From contig JADGJC010000054.1 in the NCBI GenBank assembly GCA_027596075.1, positions 75,291-139,290 of the forward strand: a stretch of DNA of 64,000 bases, in the 5' to 3' direction. The notes under the pieces are model-generated. The model was not told the DNA's origin. It worked only from the letters and a program-made list of their open reading frames with translations, and did not search any database. Positions 26,852 through 38,805 of the stretch are shown here, piece after piece (position 1 is the stretch's first letter; every line of letters starts with the position of its first letter). Origin of the DNA: Rhizophlyctis rosea (Eukaryota; Chytridiomycota; Chytridiomycetes; Rhizophlyctidales; Rhizophlyctidaceae). A program made the translations under genes and the position numbers.

Positions 26852-29773
26852 ATGTCCTCAAGCGAACCTTCACCATCACAATCTCCCAACCAACCATACG
26901 CACCTCTCCCGCCTGCAACCACCACGCAACCCGCGCTCACACCAATATTGGTTGGGAGAGGTGTCCAGGGCTCATCGTCCCAACCGCAAATTCAAACACC
27001 GATACTCCCTTCCCACCCCATGAGTGACGTTTCCATGAATGACGTCTCCATGAGTGACGCTTCCCACTCTTTCAACCTTCTCCCCGACCAATCCCACCAA
27101 CAACAACAACCCACACAACGTCCAAAACCCTCCTCCTCCCGCAAGAAGAAAGACCCCTCCCGTCGATTGCCTTCCTCCGTCGTCGATCAGGACGACCGTG
27201 AGAAAGACGCACAAAAAGTGCTGCCGGAGCCACAGCAGCAGCAGGAGAAGGACGCTGGCATCGATGGAAACGAATCACACGAGGAAGAGGAAGACTACGA
27301 TTCGGATGATGATGATGTGCAGTATTCGGATGATGAGGATGGGGATGGGGATGATGGTGAAGGTGGGATGAGGAATGTGGAGAGTGGGAATTCGTCGACG
27401 GTGGATGATAAGGAGTTGATGAGGATGAAGAGTCAGGCTCATCCGCCGATTATTAGGCAGACGAAGTATAAGAAGAGGAAGGTTGGTGTTGTGTGAATGA
27501 TTGGTTTTTTGGGTGGGGTGTGGGGAGAGAGTGGGTTGTGTGTAGTTGGGTTGGGTGTGTGTAGTTGGGCTGGGCGTGTGTGTGGGTTGGGGGTGGGGGT
27601 TGGATTTGGGTTTGGGTTGGGTTGGGGTGGGGTGGGTTTGGGGTGGGTTGGGTTGGGNNNNNNNNNNCGGCCCGGGGGTCCTGGGGTGTGGGGGGCTGGT
27701 GCTTTGGCGGCGTTGCAGGGGCGGGGGGCGGGTCGGGTTGGGGGCTGGGTTTGGGTTTGGAGGGCAAGAGCGGGCGAGAGTCTATTGATTTTTCTTAATG
27801 CTGATTTGGCTGGTAATGAATTCATGCGCTAATACATTTTTGCCTCGCTCCAGGTCATTGATGTTGCAGCCACCAGAGAGCTGTACAAGCAACTGATGAT
27901 CTCGGAATATCCGTCGACGGAAACCAGACAGAAGCTCGGCAAGAAGCTCGGGATGACGCCACGAGCTGTGCAGGTATGTTGATGAATCGTAAATACCGAA
28001 AGGAAATAAAGATCCTAACTTACCTGTCCACAGATCTGGTTCCAAAACAAACGCCAAAAGCGAAAGCGAATGCTAAGAGATGGTGGAAGAGACCCAGACA
28101 TGCCAGAAGACCTCCACGAGCAGGCCTTGAAATCCAACTACTACCTCAAACCAACAGGAAGTCATCGCCGGCTCGATGACGACTTCGACATGACACCATC
28201 CCGGTCCCTCTCTCCGGAAAGTGGAACACCCAGCGCATTCAAATCAACTCCCGCCTCGTCTCCCGGTTCTCGCCTCCGTGGACAGCCTTTACCCGGCCAG
28301 CAATACCGTACCGGGGAAATCGGGCCCGGCGACCCGTTGCCGGGCCAACACTTGAGGGGCGAGCCCATGGCAGCATTCATGAATGGTGTGGAGCCGGCGC
28401 CTGGTCATCATTTGCGTGGGGAGCCGTTGCCGGGGCAAGGCCACAGGGGCGATGCGTTGTCCCCGCCGTTCAACCATCCTGATTTCACTCCACCCGCAAC
28501 ACCTCATCCTAAGGGTCAACACTCGACGTCCCCTTACGGTCAAGCGGACAGCAACCGCAGCACGCCGAACCTCTCTGGCCTCTCCTCGGGTGCATCCCCG
28601 ACCGCCGCAGCGCGGGACTTCCTCCACCCACTCGCGAGCCAAATGACCGCGACCCTCGCACAAGCATTCCAGAACCATCCATTGGCGGCGTCAATGGCTG
28701 CTGCTGCTGCGGCAACAGCGGCGGTGGCGGCTAATCCGTTGAACAACCCGTTCTTGCCCGCGCTTCTGAGTCCGGAGTATGCGGCGTACCTTCAGGAATA
28801 TGTCAGGTTGAACCCGCACTTTGCGTGGAGTTCGCAACAGGCTACGGCGGAGCTTTATCGGGCTGCGAGTGCGCATATGGAGCAGCTTTTGAGTGGTGGG
28901 GGGTTGGGTGCTATTGCTGGGATGCTTGGTGGTGGGTTCCTTCCTGGCCTTACCAAAGGGGGGGAGGGGAGTAGCGGGAGTTCGTCGCCTACCGGTGGGG
29001 GTGGGGGGGAGGAAGGGGAAGGCGGTGGGGAAGGGAGTGGGTCGGGGAGTCCTGGGAAGGGGGGGAGTAATGGGCTTGATCTTTTGGCTACGGTTGCGTT
29101 GGCTAAGGCTATGGAGGAGGATTATGTTGAGGGGGAGGGGTCTGCGGAGGGGAAGAAGAGGAAGGGGAAGGGGAGGGGTGGAAAGGGGAAGAGTGGTGGG
29201 AGTGTGGGTACTACGCCTAGTAGGGGACCGAGTTCGGGTTTGCCGCTTCCGAGGGATGGGATTACGGATATTGGGCAGGCGGTTATTGCGGCGCTTACGG
29301 GGGGTGCGGGGTTGGGGCTTGATGGGTTGGGAGGTATCGGTGGTGTATCGACGGTGGCTAACGGGGAGGGTGAGGGGGCCAAGGGGAGGAAGGAGAAGAG
29401 GAAGGGTAGTGCGGCTGGGTTGGAGGGTGGTGGTGGGGAGGAAGTTGGCGCGGATGGTGGGGAGGGCGAGGGTGAGGGAAGGGAAAGGAGGAAGGAGAAG
29501 AAGAGGAGTTCGAAGGAGGGGTCGCATGGGAGGAAGAGTAAGAAGGCTAGGATTAGGAGGCATGAGCATCATAATGGTGGGGGTGGGGATGTTGGGCCGG
29601 GGGATGTGATTGCTGTTGGGAACGGGAACGGTGGCGGTGCGGGTGAGGCTGAAGTGAATGGGGATGGTGTGGGAGCGGGGGAGGTGATTGCTGTTGGGGA
29701 TGGAAGTGGGAGTGTGGGTGTGGGTGCGGACGTGGGGGTGGGGGATGTGATTGCGGTTGGCAAGGAACAATGA
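26852..29773 (+). CDS. Homeodomain transcription factor, large and low-complexity
   Basis: Nuclear DNA-binding regulator of 829 predicted residues from three exons: 26852-27481, 27854-27973 and 28034-29773. The homeodomain occupies residues 205-264 and is assembled across both introns: Arg5, Leu16, then PRAVQIWFQNKRQKRKR in recognition helix 3 (Trp252, Phe253, Asn255, Arg257). No inserted residues are needed when the first donor is GTTGGT, an unusual donor. The N-terminal part has MSDVSMNDVSMSDA repeats (57-70), a basic patch, Q-rich runs and an acidic tract (144-170). Downstream are PLPGQ-LRGEP repeats, an Ala run, Gly/Ser/Lys-rich sequence with nuclear-localisation-like KKRK clusters, and three G(D/E)VIAVG repeats at the C-terminus. 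The ATG at 26852 is preferred over an in-frame one at 26705, which gives sequence unlike a protein. Target genes are unknown. Confidence 0.88.
27482..27853 (+). repeat. G-rich low-complexity intron of the homeodomain gene, with assembly gap
   Basis: The first intron (372 bp including 10 N) is dominated by GGGTTGGG, GGTGGG and GTGTGTGG runs on the coding strand, many with four or more G-triplets in close succession, so G-quadruplex folding is plausible. It is much longer than most introns in the window (often 50-70 bp). The gap lies inside the G-rich part, so the true length is uncertain. Confidence 0.7.
27658..27667. other. Assembly gap (10 N) in a G-rich intron
   Basis: Ten N flanked by low-complexity G-rich sequence on both sides. 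The fixed size suggests a placeholder, so the real distance across it is unknown. Confidence 0.98.
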
Positions 29774-31304
29774 GTTTTTGCTTCTTTTTGGGGGGTAAGG
29801 GGAGTGGGTAGAATTTGATATGGAGTCACGGAATCTGTATTCGCCGAACATATTTGTTGGCACGGCATAGATATCATTTGTTGTTTTGTAGCAGGGCAGA
29901 ATCCGCATGTTTTTTTTTTTTTGTTTGCAAATTTGTTGTTTTGCTTTTTGTTTTCGCGCTTTTTTTTTTTTTTTTTTTTTGTAAACCAGTAACAATATGA
30001 ATTATCTGTTGTGTATAAATAATTTGGTTGGAGGATGTGGGTTGTGAGCGGTGGGTGAAGTTGCCAGGGCTGGATACCTTTGTAGCTCATATCAAGTGCC
30101 GCCTTTACCGCTTCTTTTTTCGAACTCTACTCATTCTACAGATGGTGTGGATGTGGCTCACCTCCTCTTCGCTTAGATTAATGGTTTCGAATCAAACCTT
30201 ATGTATGTATCGCCGCCAATCGTTAAGAAGCGGAGACGGGAGACTTCCTGATGTGGCCATCCGACGATGGGGCAACATGTCGCTTTGAGGTCGGTCATTC
30301 GTGCCATCTTCTTTTTTTCCTCACCAGTTTGTCCCCGCCACTGATCTAAGTAGACAGTGTATGAAAACTGGATTGGGATGTGTTTCGAGAAGAAGGCAAC
30401 GTGATAGCTGATTTGGAGATGGATGGGGTGTAAGTTTACAAGTCCTTTCCTCGAAGTTTTGTCGCATATAACGATCCCCCGCCCGCACCCCCGGGCATTT
30501 CTGAAGTGGTTCTGGAAGTGTCGAAGGAGTTGAGAATGCTTAGTTTGTGATGGGATATATCTATCTGTCTGTTGGGACATCCGTCTAAGAGAGTGCTTGC
30601 GGAACATTTCCCTTTTGCCCTTCCAATCAGAGTACTTGATTGCATGTGTGTCATCTCTGTTACACCACTAATGTTTTTGGAGCACATCTGAAGAAGATTG
30701 GTTTGTGGGCCATGCGTTGTTCCAATATCATCATGATGAAGATGGTACGATGCGTCTCGTTGTGGAGATCGGTTCAAGCGGCTTGTATGATGCTACATCA
30801 GTCATGGCAACTAAGTGCCATCGTCCTTTTGGATAGCATGTACCTTCTTTTTCGACTGTGGAATGGGTATGAACGTGTCTTGATTCCGGAGAAAAAATTA
30901 ACCTGTCATGGTATAAGGGTACTCAGGAAAAACAGGCTTTTTTCGGACAGTACCGATGAGGTACGAATCTGGGCGCGGGTAAGCTGGACGCGCGACGGAT
31001 GCCTCGCAGACCACCCTAGCGCTCAATTGTATGATACTGAGGAACTTGCCGACTGCTCATGATTGTCAAGCAAGACCGGACGTCATGTTCCGAGCATCCA
31101 GAAGTCATCGTTTGGAATAGATTCAAGACACAAGGAGCATGGAAAAAAGGAAGTATGTCAGAAAATATAACGCTGAACGCCCACACGTGTTAAAAGCTGT
31201 TCAAACATGAATCTTTGACTTCTTTGCATCGATGTTGTTCCCTTCCTCCTGAAAACTGCGCAAGGGAAGGATGCGGCCAGCGCAATCACAAAAAAGAATG
31301 ATGC

Positions 31305-31385
31305 TCTGTAAGCGTCGCCTGTTGGGGAACAATTCGCATGGGTGCAGCAATCAACTTGACCAATATGGTAAGCGTGCTCCACCAG
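31305..31385 (+). repeat. Family B relic, copy 1 (short)
   Basis: Shares with the other two copies a ~75 bp block: GTTGGGGAAC, then ATGGGTGCAGCAATCAACTTGA, then CAATATG. Only this central part can be aligned here; the distal part ending in TCTAACGCTAGCAT is absent. Confidence 0.45.
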
Positions 31386-33349
31386 ATTTTCATTGCTCAA
31401 AGCTTCATGGCCGTGGAAGAGCTCCGTCGTTGTGTTGCATGCGGCACCATATTGAATTTTATTTCGGATTCTCAAGCAGGGAGTAGAAGTTCCGAGTGAT
31501 GTGGGTGAGCAGGATCCATGGCCCGACAGCGGGGTGCTTCGCATTAGATGTGGCACGTCCTATTTTTTTTTGCTTGTTTAGGGCCAGTGGGGAATTGTAG
31601 AAGCAAGTGCTTGTGTATTCTTTCTCACTGCAAAACCTGGGCTGGCCGGCTTTCATTACTTTGATGAGGAGTCTAGGTAGGGACCAAGTGAGGGTACGTG
31701 CTGCTTATAGTCTGATCTTATATCAGAATGTGATGTGTGATCCTGGCAATTGCTGAGGCCAGGATTTTAACGTGGCAAAGGATGTGCTGTGTGTGTAAAT
31801 TGCGAGGTGTTCGTATCCGTAGGGACCCACTTTTTTTGCGCTTGAAGAGAGTGTGGAATGGCGGAATCCCGCCCCCTCCCCCCGCCTCTCCGCCCCTCAC
31901 AAACCACACCAAAAAAAGCACAAGATCAGGGCCCCGGACCTGGACTCTGCACTTCTCATGCCATGAGTACTGCATTGTTCGATCCGTCATATGATGGGTC
32001 AATCAAGTCCAAGAGGCTGAGAATTCCATGAAGCTTGAGCAAAAAGTAAGCTTATCCGCTAATTCGATGAAGGCAAGCGCAATCGGGCCGAATGCGGCCC
32101 CAAAGCGCTGAGTAGCGGTCTTGCCTCGAATTTGACGACTCGGTTACCGGCAACGAAGTGTGCGGCTGGCGTACTGCAGGATGTTAATGAGTTGCGAACA
32201 AGCAAAATGGCTCATCATGGTCAGGGTTCATGATGTTGCTGTCACAGGACTGGTTTACAAGCACGGATTCATCGACTTGTTGGAGGTTTCACACTTTTCG
32301 GTGGCGCCCCAATTTTGAGTTTTGACTTGGTGCAGTCTGCTACTTCACCGGTGCTCAATAGGCTGGAGGGAACATGCCAGGCTTGATTGCACCGGTCGGT
32401 GTTGGTGGTTTTGTGTTCTCTGCAATATCTCCCTCTTTCAGTGAGAAGGATATGCAATATTTATTGTGTACGAATAATTGATTAGAAGGTTGAGTTGTGA
32501 ACATTCTATGGTCGGCGAGAGTGATGATAGGGTGCTTCCTGTCTTTTTTTAAGGGTCTGTTGGCGGTGTGGATGGGCAATCATCTAAAGGGATACGTCGC
32601 CTTTGGTGCCTGGATATTTCACTGTGGTCTAGCGTCAACGTTTCCAGATGTATGGCCGCATTTGGTGAGGTCGAAATTTTCAGAAGCCGAGCGACGAAAT
32701 TGAGGGAAGTGTATAGCGATGAAAAAGATACTGTGCCAACCCAGCAAAGTTCGGCAAGTCCAGCGTGCCCCTTGTTTTGTACATGTATGGACGAGACACG
32801 TTTCTTTGTCATTTCAGTCATGCTGATATGTTGTGTTGCTGGTGATGGTGGAAGAGATGAGTGAGATGTTTATCCCACAGAAACATACCAGCGTTCCGAC
32901 CACAGATATGTGTTCAAATTCAAGTCATACCAAATTCCTTGTTGGGGCCTTATTGTGTCGTCTGATCGAACATAAGTTCATCATATGAAATAGAATACGA
33001 CGTCGGGAGCGGGAGGACAACGAATGGAAATCCCGCAGCGTACATCGGCGCTTAGGAACTTGTTCCCCACTGTCCACGGTGCTCCAGAAGCTATTCAAAT
33101 ATTCTTCATTCATCCTTTTCCTTCCCTGGACCGGCGGTAGCTTTTTTTGCAATTTGGATCGTATTCCTTGCACGGTGCAGTGGACTACGCGACTCACCGG
33201 TTCCTTAAAGAGCCAAGCAAGCGAACGATACGCATTAGGAAATTCAAAGGCACCATCAAACGATCAATTACCAACACTTACTTGATTTTATGTCGCAATC
33301 AGAGCAGTAAGCGAGGAAAGGAATTCTGATTGGAGTGGGCTTCGAATCA

Positions 33350-33866
33350 AGCATCGTTTGGGAAACATCCCACATCGGTGCGGCAATCGACGTAAGAAAG
33401 TTGTCTCGCATGTTGGATGGCGGGCCGACCACGCTTTACCAACCTTGACTCCGATGATATCCCAAACACCTGTTTGCTATGGCAATGATGCGTTTGAATT
33501 CGCAAAAACCCTAACCCCATTGCCTGCAGCAGGCTCCTTGCGCAGATGTTCCTGAATGATCCTATCGCTCTTTCGTTAAGCCGAACGAGCATGAGAAATA
33601 ATACACCATTCGTCTGATTCTAATGCAGGCAATATGGAATCCAAACAATCTGGCGCCCTTGCGAAGTCAACTAATGCTCACCAACAGTGCTGTCCCAAAC
33701 ATGCCCTCAGCTGACAACAGATCGGAATCAGCTGCAAGAAAAAGAAGTTGGAGCAGAGATGAAGGCAAGACTGGAGCACTTTACAGACTCCCGAGGTCAA
33801 CTGTATACCAAAATTCCACATGGAATATTATAGAGAACGTATCGACATGTATATCTAACGCTAGCA
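33350..33866 (+). repeat. Family B relic, copy 2
   Basis: Starts with TTTGGGAAAC and CACATCGGTGCGGCAATCGACGT, matching 38.3 kb, and ends with ACGTATCGACATGTATATC followed by TAACGCTAGCAT, matching 38.7 kb. The last ~75 bp aligns closely with copy 3. A minus-strand reading gives AIQHARQLSYVDCRTDVGCF, similar to QHTGQVAHIDCRVHVRWF in copy 3, so the ancestor may have been coding. Confidence 0.5.
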
Positions 33867-36800
33867 TCGATTTTATTCTGCCTATGGTTGATGAAGGAGT
33901 GCTCAATCCATATCTCGGAGTCATTGCTACAATGAAAGAGGTGGGAGGGAAGGCAGGACGGCCGTTGCGTCCAGTGTCTATTTGCCAAACCACTGGATAG
34001 CAAATTGGTGTCATTTCCGTTTTTGAAAGTACATGCCGGCTGAGTGTCAACTGCATTACTGTATTGTCTGGCCCTTGGACCTATGTCACTGGGCAGGGTG
34101 TGAGGATACTTGTTCGTTCGTTTGCTTTTGGTGGAGAACCTCCGACCGATGCAGGGATATGAATAGTTGAGCCATTGCCAAAAGATTGAAACCTGCCAAG
34201 AAGGTCATTGAAGATAGGAATCTGTAAGCAGGAGGATCACCTACGAAACTTCTTGGTATGCTGGAAGTACAGTGGGGTTCCAATATGGCGGGCCGTGGCA
34301 CGTGTGGCGAAGATACCTTTGTATGACTGTGCATCGGTGCCACCGGACAGGGATTTTGGGATGGGACTGTAGGTGACCGTTGGCACAAACATAACAGACT
34401 GGCAGGCACCAGCAATATGCTTTAATCACTCTCAAAACACGGTCTTATTTGCTGTTTCATTAGTCTTTCACTTCAAAAGAATCGCGCACATATGGACTGC
34501 TGCTCAGCTATTTACAAAACCTTTTTCCTTTTTTTGCATGTCAGGTTATAGAAACCCGCCCCATGGACCTCTGATCCTCCATGCTAGGTTGATGCCTTTT
34601 TGCATTATTGTGACGGGTTTGACGTGTGCTGCGCAAAGGTTGCTGGTCGAGCGGTGTACGTAGATTGATTGATTAAGAGGTTTATGTTGTGTGTTAGGAC
34701 TACAGGAGGTGAAAGGCAGACTTACGCGTCTTCAAATAGATGTACCAGGAATGCTCCTGCGGATTCTTGTAAGGCGGCTAGGGCACCTGCTTGCCATTTC
34801 ACATCTGTTCCCATGTCTTGAGCTATTTCCTTGACCTGTTTTGGTGGCATTTGTTGGTAAAAACGCTGGACTTAATGGGGTGGAAATTGGGATGAATATC
34901 GAAGGATCTAACCAGTCTGGCAAAAGGGAGTTTTTTAAGCAAAGGTTCCGTAGATTTCTGGTATTTTCTGATTTCGCGAAGGGCGACTCTACTGGGTTGA
35001 TAGCGATGAAGTCGTGCGTGGGACGTGCTGACGGGAGCTGGCACGGTCAAGGGTGTGTTTACGTGTTTAATTGGGCGATTGTTTACTCACATGATGACGA
35101 GGTTGTGTTGTTGGGTTGTTGGCTGGTGGGTCTTTTTTGGGCACCCTCTGCCATTGGTGTTGCTTGTACGTCATAACGGACCCGTCCCCGCCAAATCTGT
35201 CAGTGGAAGACGGCGATGTCCGAATAGCGAGCCACGGAACTTTGCGAATACATTTGGCGCTCCTGGGAAGAAACGCACCGGTGTCTTTTTTGGTACTGCC
35301 ACCGGCGGACTAGACGGGCCCTGGCCTACATTGTCAAGTTGATCATCTGCAGATGCTCTTAGAGACGCGGAGCCTTCGCTATGCCCTGATTACAGCAGTA
35401 TGTCACCCCTTGCCGGAACAGTCGTTAGTAGACCTCAAGAAAGACCTGCTGCCACTTACGCACCTGATGTCTGACCCTCCTGACAATCACTCAAAGCAGT
35501 GGCGTGACCGCTCCTTTCGACTTCCTCCGCATTTCGTTGTTGGCCCTTACTTTCTTGTGGGACACGGGGTGTGTTAGCGTGTTGTGGGAGGTGAATAGGG
35601 CTGAGAGGTACGGATGCCATGGTTATGGAGGTCATGGGTGTTTGAAGTCTGATGATCTGTTCAGTGTGGGCAAGTGAAGGAATTGCATGGCGACTGTAGG
35701 TGTGGGAACGAGTGTGGAAGGCTGTGCAGTGAAAGTTGTGTCAAACCGGAGTCAAACTGCGACCAAAATGTGCTGCGGTCCTGCGGAGGCACAGACACCC
35801 GACGCCCAGGGTTCTGTCAACGTTTGAGTGCCTACGGCCTACAGCAGACATCGGTTGAAATTTACAATTATTTTCGGAAGTCAGTTTGCAAAACCAATGT
35901 CAATACAAAAGCAACGCATCACATCGTCTTGAGTACCGTTCTCTCCCATATATAGGCTTTGGTGGAACATTCATTGATGAGCTATCGCCGCAATTGCGTA
36001 CCAGGTTGGAATGCGAAAACGCGAGGATTGTATGATGTGTCCATTGAATATGGGACACGAGCTGCCTGGTGTTGGTACCCGTCATATATTCTTTTTTCAC
36101 CATTAACCTCTTGCCTCTGTGCGCACTTTTGATCCTGGTTGCGTCTTAGAAGCAAGTTTTGAGGTTGCAAGAAAAGAGTTGGAAGGGCTTCAGTAAGAGT
36201 GACGAGCTCTACCATTGCCTGGTGGGACCTCTCTAAGCTATTGCAGAGGTCTTTATTTTTGTACGGCATGTTTCCAAGTTGGTCACACGATGCTATGTCT
36301 GTCACGGAATTTGAGTGCTGTTATCGGACTGACGTACGTCTCCTTTTCCGTGCGTTAGAATGGGTCAAGCTTGTCTCAACAATTTTCCAAACTCATGTGA
36401 TAGCAAGGAATGGTGGATACGGTCGCGCATGGCAATCTATTCGAATTGCACAGTGCTGGTGGCCTACTTCGAACTTTTCGAGATGGAAATCACGTGCTTA
36501 CCGCTTTCAATGTTCAATCTCGTCCGCCCGCCCCTTTTGACTGCTCTGCACCGTCGTCTATTGGGCGGACTACGAGAAGCTTTTGAATTGGATTTGACTA
36601 AAACTTGGTAAGTCTACACCCCGGTTCAGAAATTTGGTTGGCACCGCTACCCACTGGTGTTGGCAATCACGACCTCTGTGAGCTGGCCATTTCGGCGATC
36701 TTTTCGTAGTTGCATTCATGGATGCTCGGATGAACCGGGACAATTGATTGGTGAACGTTGTTAAATCTGGAACTCAAAGAAGATGATCTGCCAGATGTTC

Positions 36801-38294
36801 AACATATGCACCGGAACATTTCGGCTCAGCGTGTTTGATCTGTCGCCTCCCCTAGTCATCCGCAAACAAAATTCATATCATATGAGATCAATCCCACTGG
36901 CCCCTTTGGAAGTCTTGATAGCCGCTTAGCTGTTGCGGTTTGAAGAAGAAACCCAATGCATGCTGTCTTGTTGAATATTGCATTTGACCAAAATACCAAA
37001 GCCTTACAATAATGATTTGGGCTGCATTCTGCTTCCGCTTAAGCCTTGAGCTATATACATCAAGTGAATTTCCTTTCGATCTTAGCCTGGTGCTGTTATT
37101 TTTTTGTTTGATGCGATGAATACATGGGGCCGCAGGGTCGGAGCTAACGACAGATACGTTCGCAGACGGCCGGCGCTGGCTCGGACATTTAAGGGCAGCA
37201 CGGTGCACGAGGGGAATGCTCATCCTTGTGAGCGGGCTTCCAGTTCAGTGAAAGGAAGAACACGACGGTTCCTGCTCCTTTTCAGTCGGCCGATTCTCTT
37301 CTATCGCAACCTAGTGGATCTCCAATCTGATGGTACATAGTAAAGCTTTGTACTTGTACTGTACTCACTTGTACCTGAGTCACTTTAGTCCCTCAACTTC
37401 CCTCGCATATGATCTTATCATTTTGGTCGTGTGACGATACCTGCCCGTAGGGCATCCTTTTTGATGAGGGTTTCATTTTGGGAGTGGTGTCCTGACCAAG
37501 GAATGCTCGGACACAAGACGCAAGGAGGCAACCTCCGTCACCCTCAACACTCTCAACCGATGAAGAATGCAATACTGATCAAGTAGTAGAGAGAAGTCGG
37601 TCTGATGGAGGTTTACACACTAGCCTTAATACATCGCTTTTTGGTAGTTGAGGGAAGGTCGGTCATGGGGGTCTATTCAATTTGGATACAAGTGAACTTC
37701 GAGTGGTTCCGCATTGGAGATGCGGAGACATCAGTTTGGGTTCTCCAGTTCATTTCTTTTCATTTTCTCCGACCGTGATAATGAGTTCCAAAGCTGGTCC
37801 CGGGCAAGGTGGAGGAGTGAAAAGTGACTTGGGGATTACCGGAGCGCTCAATTGCGCGATTCTCCATTACTGACACATGTCTTGCCACTTACGACCCATC
37901 CATGCAATGATGGCCAAGAAAGACGGCTATTTTGTCCCTCAATAGTCCATGAATTGAAATAGAGCAAGACATAATAAGAAGCGGAGAAAAATGAGCATGT
38001 CTGAAGATACATCCGGTGCTGTAGACCTCGTTGCCACTGCACACGTGTTTTACAAGGTGGTGAAACCAGACTTGTGAAGAATATGGTTGATGGACTCACG
38101 AGAGCTTTTCGCGCATTTTGGATCGCACTTCGCAACAAACTGCGCGCTTTTCGGTGAAGACCTGGCAAACCAAAGATTTGCATTGGATGGGATAATTATT
38201 ATTCAAATATTGCATCGAAACGATCTGATGTATCACTAAGCATGATAGCATGAGGCAGTCAGGGCACACAAAGAAAAATAGAATTGCAGCTTAT

Positions 38295-38705
38295 CGATCT
38301 AGCCGTCGTCTGTTGAGAAACCACCTCACATGGACGCGGCAATCAATGTGAGCAACTTGTCCAGTATGTTGATAACGTATGACGGGATTGCCCTCCCTCT
38401 TCCAAAGCGAAAAAAATGAACCGGCGATGCGGCGACTCCATCGCTGGCGATATCGGGTACAAAACATTTGCCTCACCACCAAACTCAGAACAAAGTTTCC
38501 AGCGCTCACCACATTTCTGCGCGACAACATGCCAATACTTGGCAACAGATCGCATTCAAATCGCAAAAGAAGAGCAAAAAAGTTCTCGAGTGCGCTGAAA
38601 GATGCAAGAACGACCAGAGTTGTCTCCAGACACGCAAGCTGCGCCTATCTACTAAAATCTATATGGATTACAAAATACGTATGGACTTGTTCATCTAACG
38701 CTAGC
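38295..38705 (+). repeat. Family B relic, copy 3
   Basis: Begins at GCCGTCGTCTGTTGAGAAAC and includes ATGGACGCGGCAATCAATGTGA. Ends in ACGTATGGACTTGTTCATC followed by TAACGCTAGCAT, about 100 bp beyond the 3' end of the phosphoesterase gene. It is ~100 bp shorter than copy 2. No terminal inverted repeats or target-site duplications are evident by eye. Confidence 0.5.
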
Positions 38706-38805
38706 ATGAATCTTAACCTAACTAACAAGCTACATATCGAAAAATCATACTCTAAAGGGCAGTCATAGATCAAAAAATAAACGTATTGGTGTATTAGAAG
38801 GTGTA

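Larger units (their letters stand above)
29774..38805. other. Gene-poor stretch (9 kb) with relic repeats (family B)
   Basis: Lies between the 3' ends of the homeodomain gene (plus) and the phosphoesterase (minus). Two long T runs at ~29911-29922 and ~29961-29980 follow the homeodomain stop and belong to its 3' flank. Three related relics are at ~31.3, 33.4-33.9 and 38.3-38.7 kb (listed separately). Open frames are short, without recognisable domains or the codon gradient. A C-rich block at ~31870-31895 is short and non-coding by these criteria. Confidence 0.6.

Noticed and set aside
27497..27657. GGGTTGGG runs as possible telomeric repeats
   Set aside because: They are irregular in unit length and lie inside an intron flanked by exons of one gene, so an intronic low-complexity tract is the better reading.
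28691..29995. 434-codon open frame antisense to the homeodomain gene
   Set aside because: It is the reverse reading of the Gly/Ser-rich 3' exon; the Pro/Leu/Thr-rich translation is an expected shadow of G-rich coding DNA.
33623..34000. 125-codon plus-strand frame
   Set aside because: Overlaps a family B relic whose other copies do not preserve this frame.
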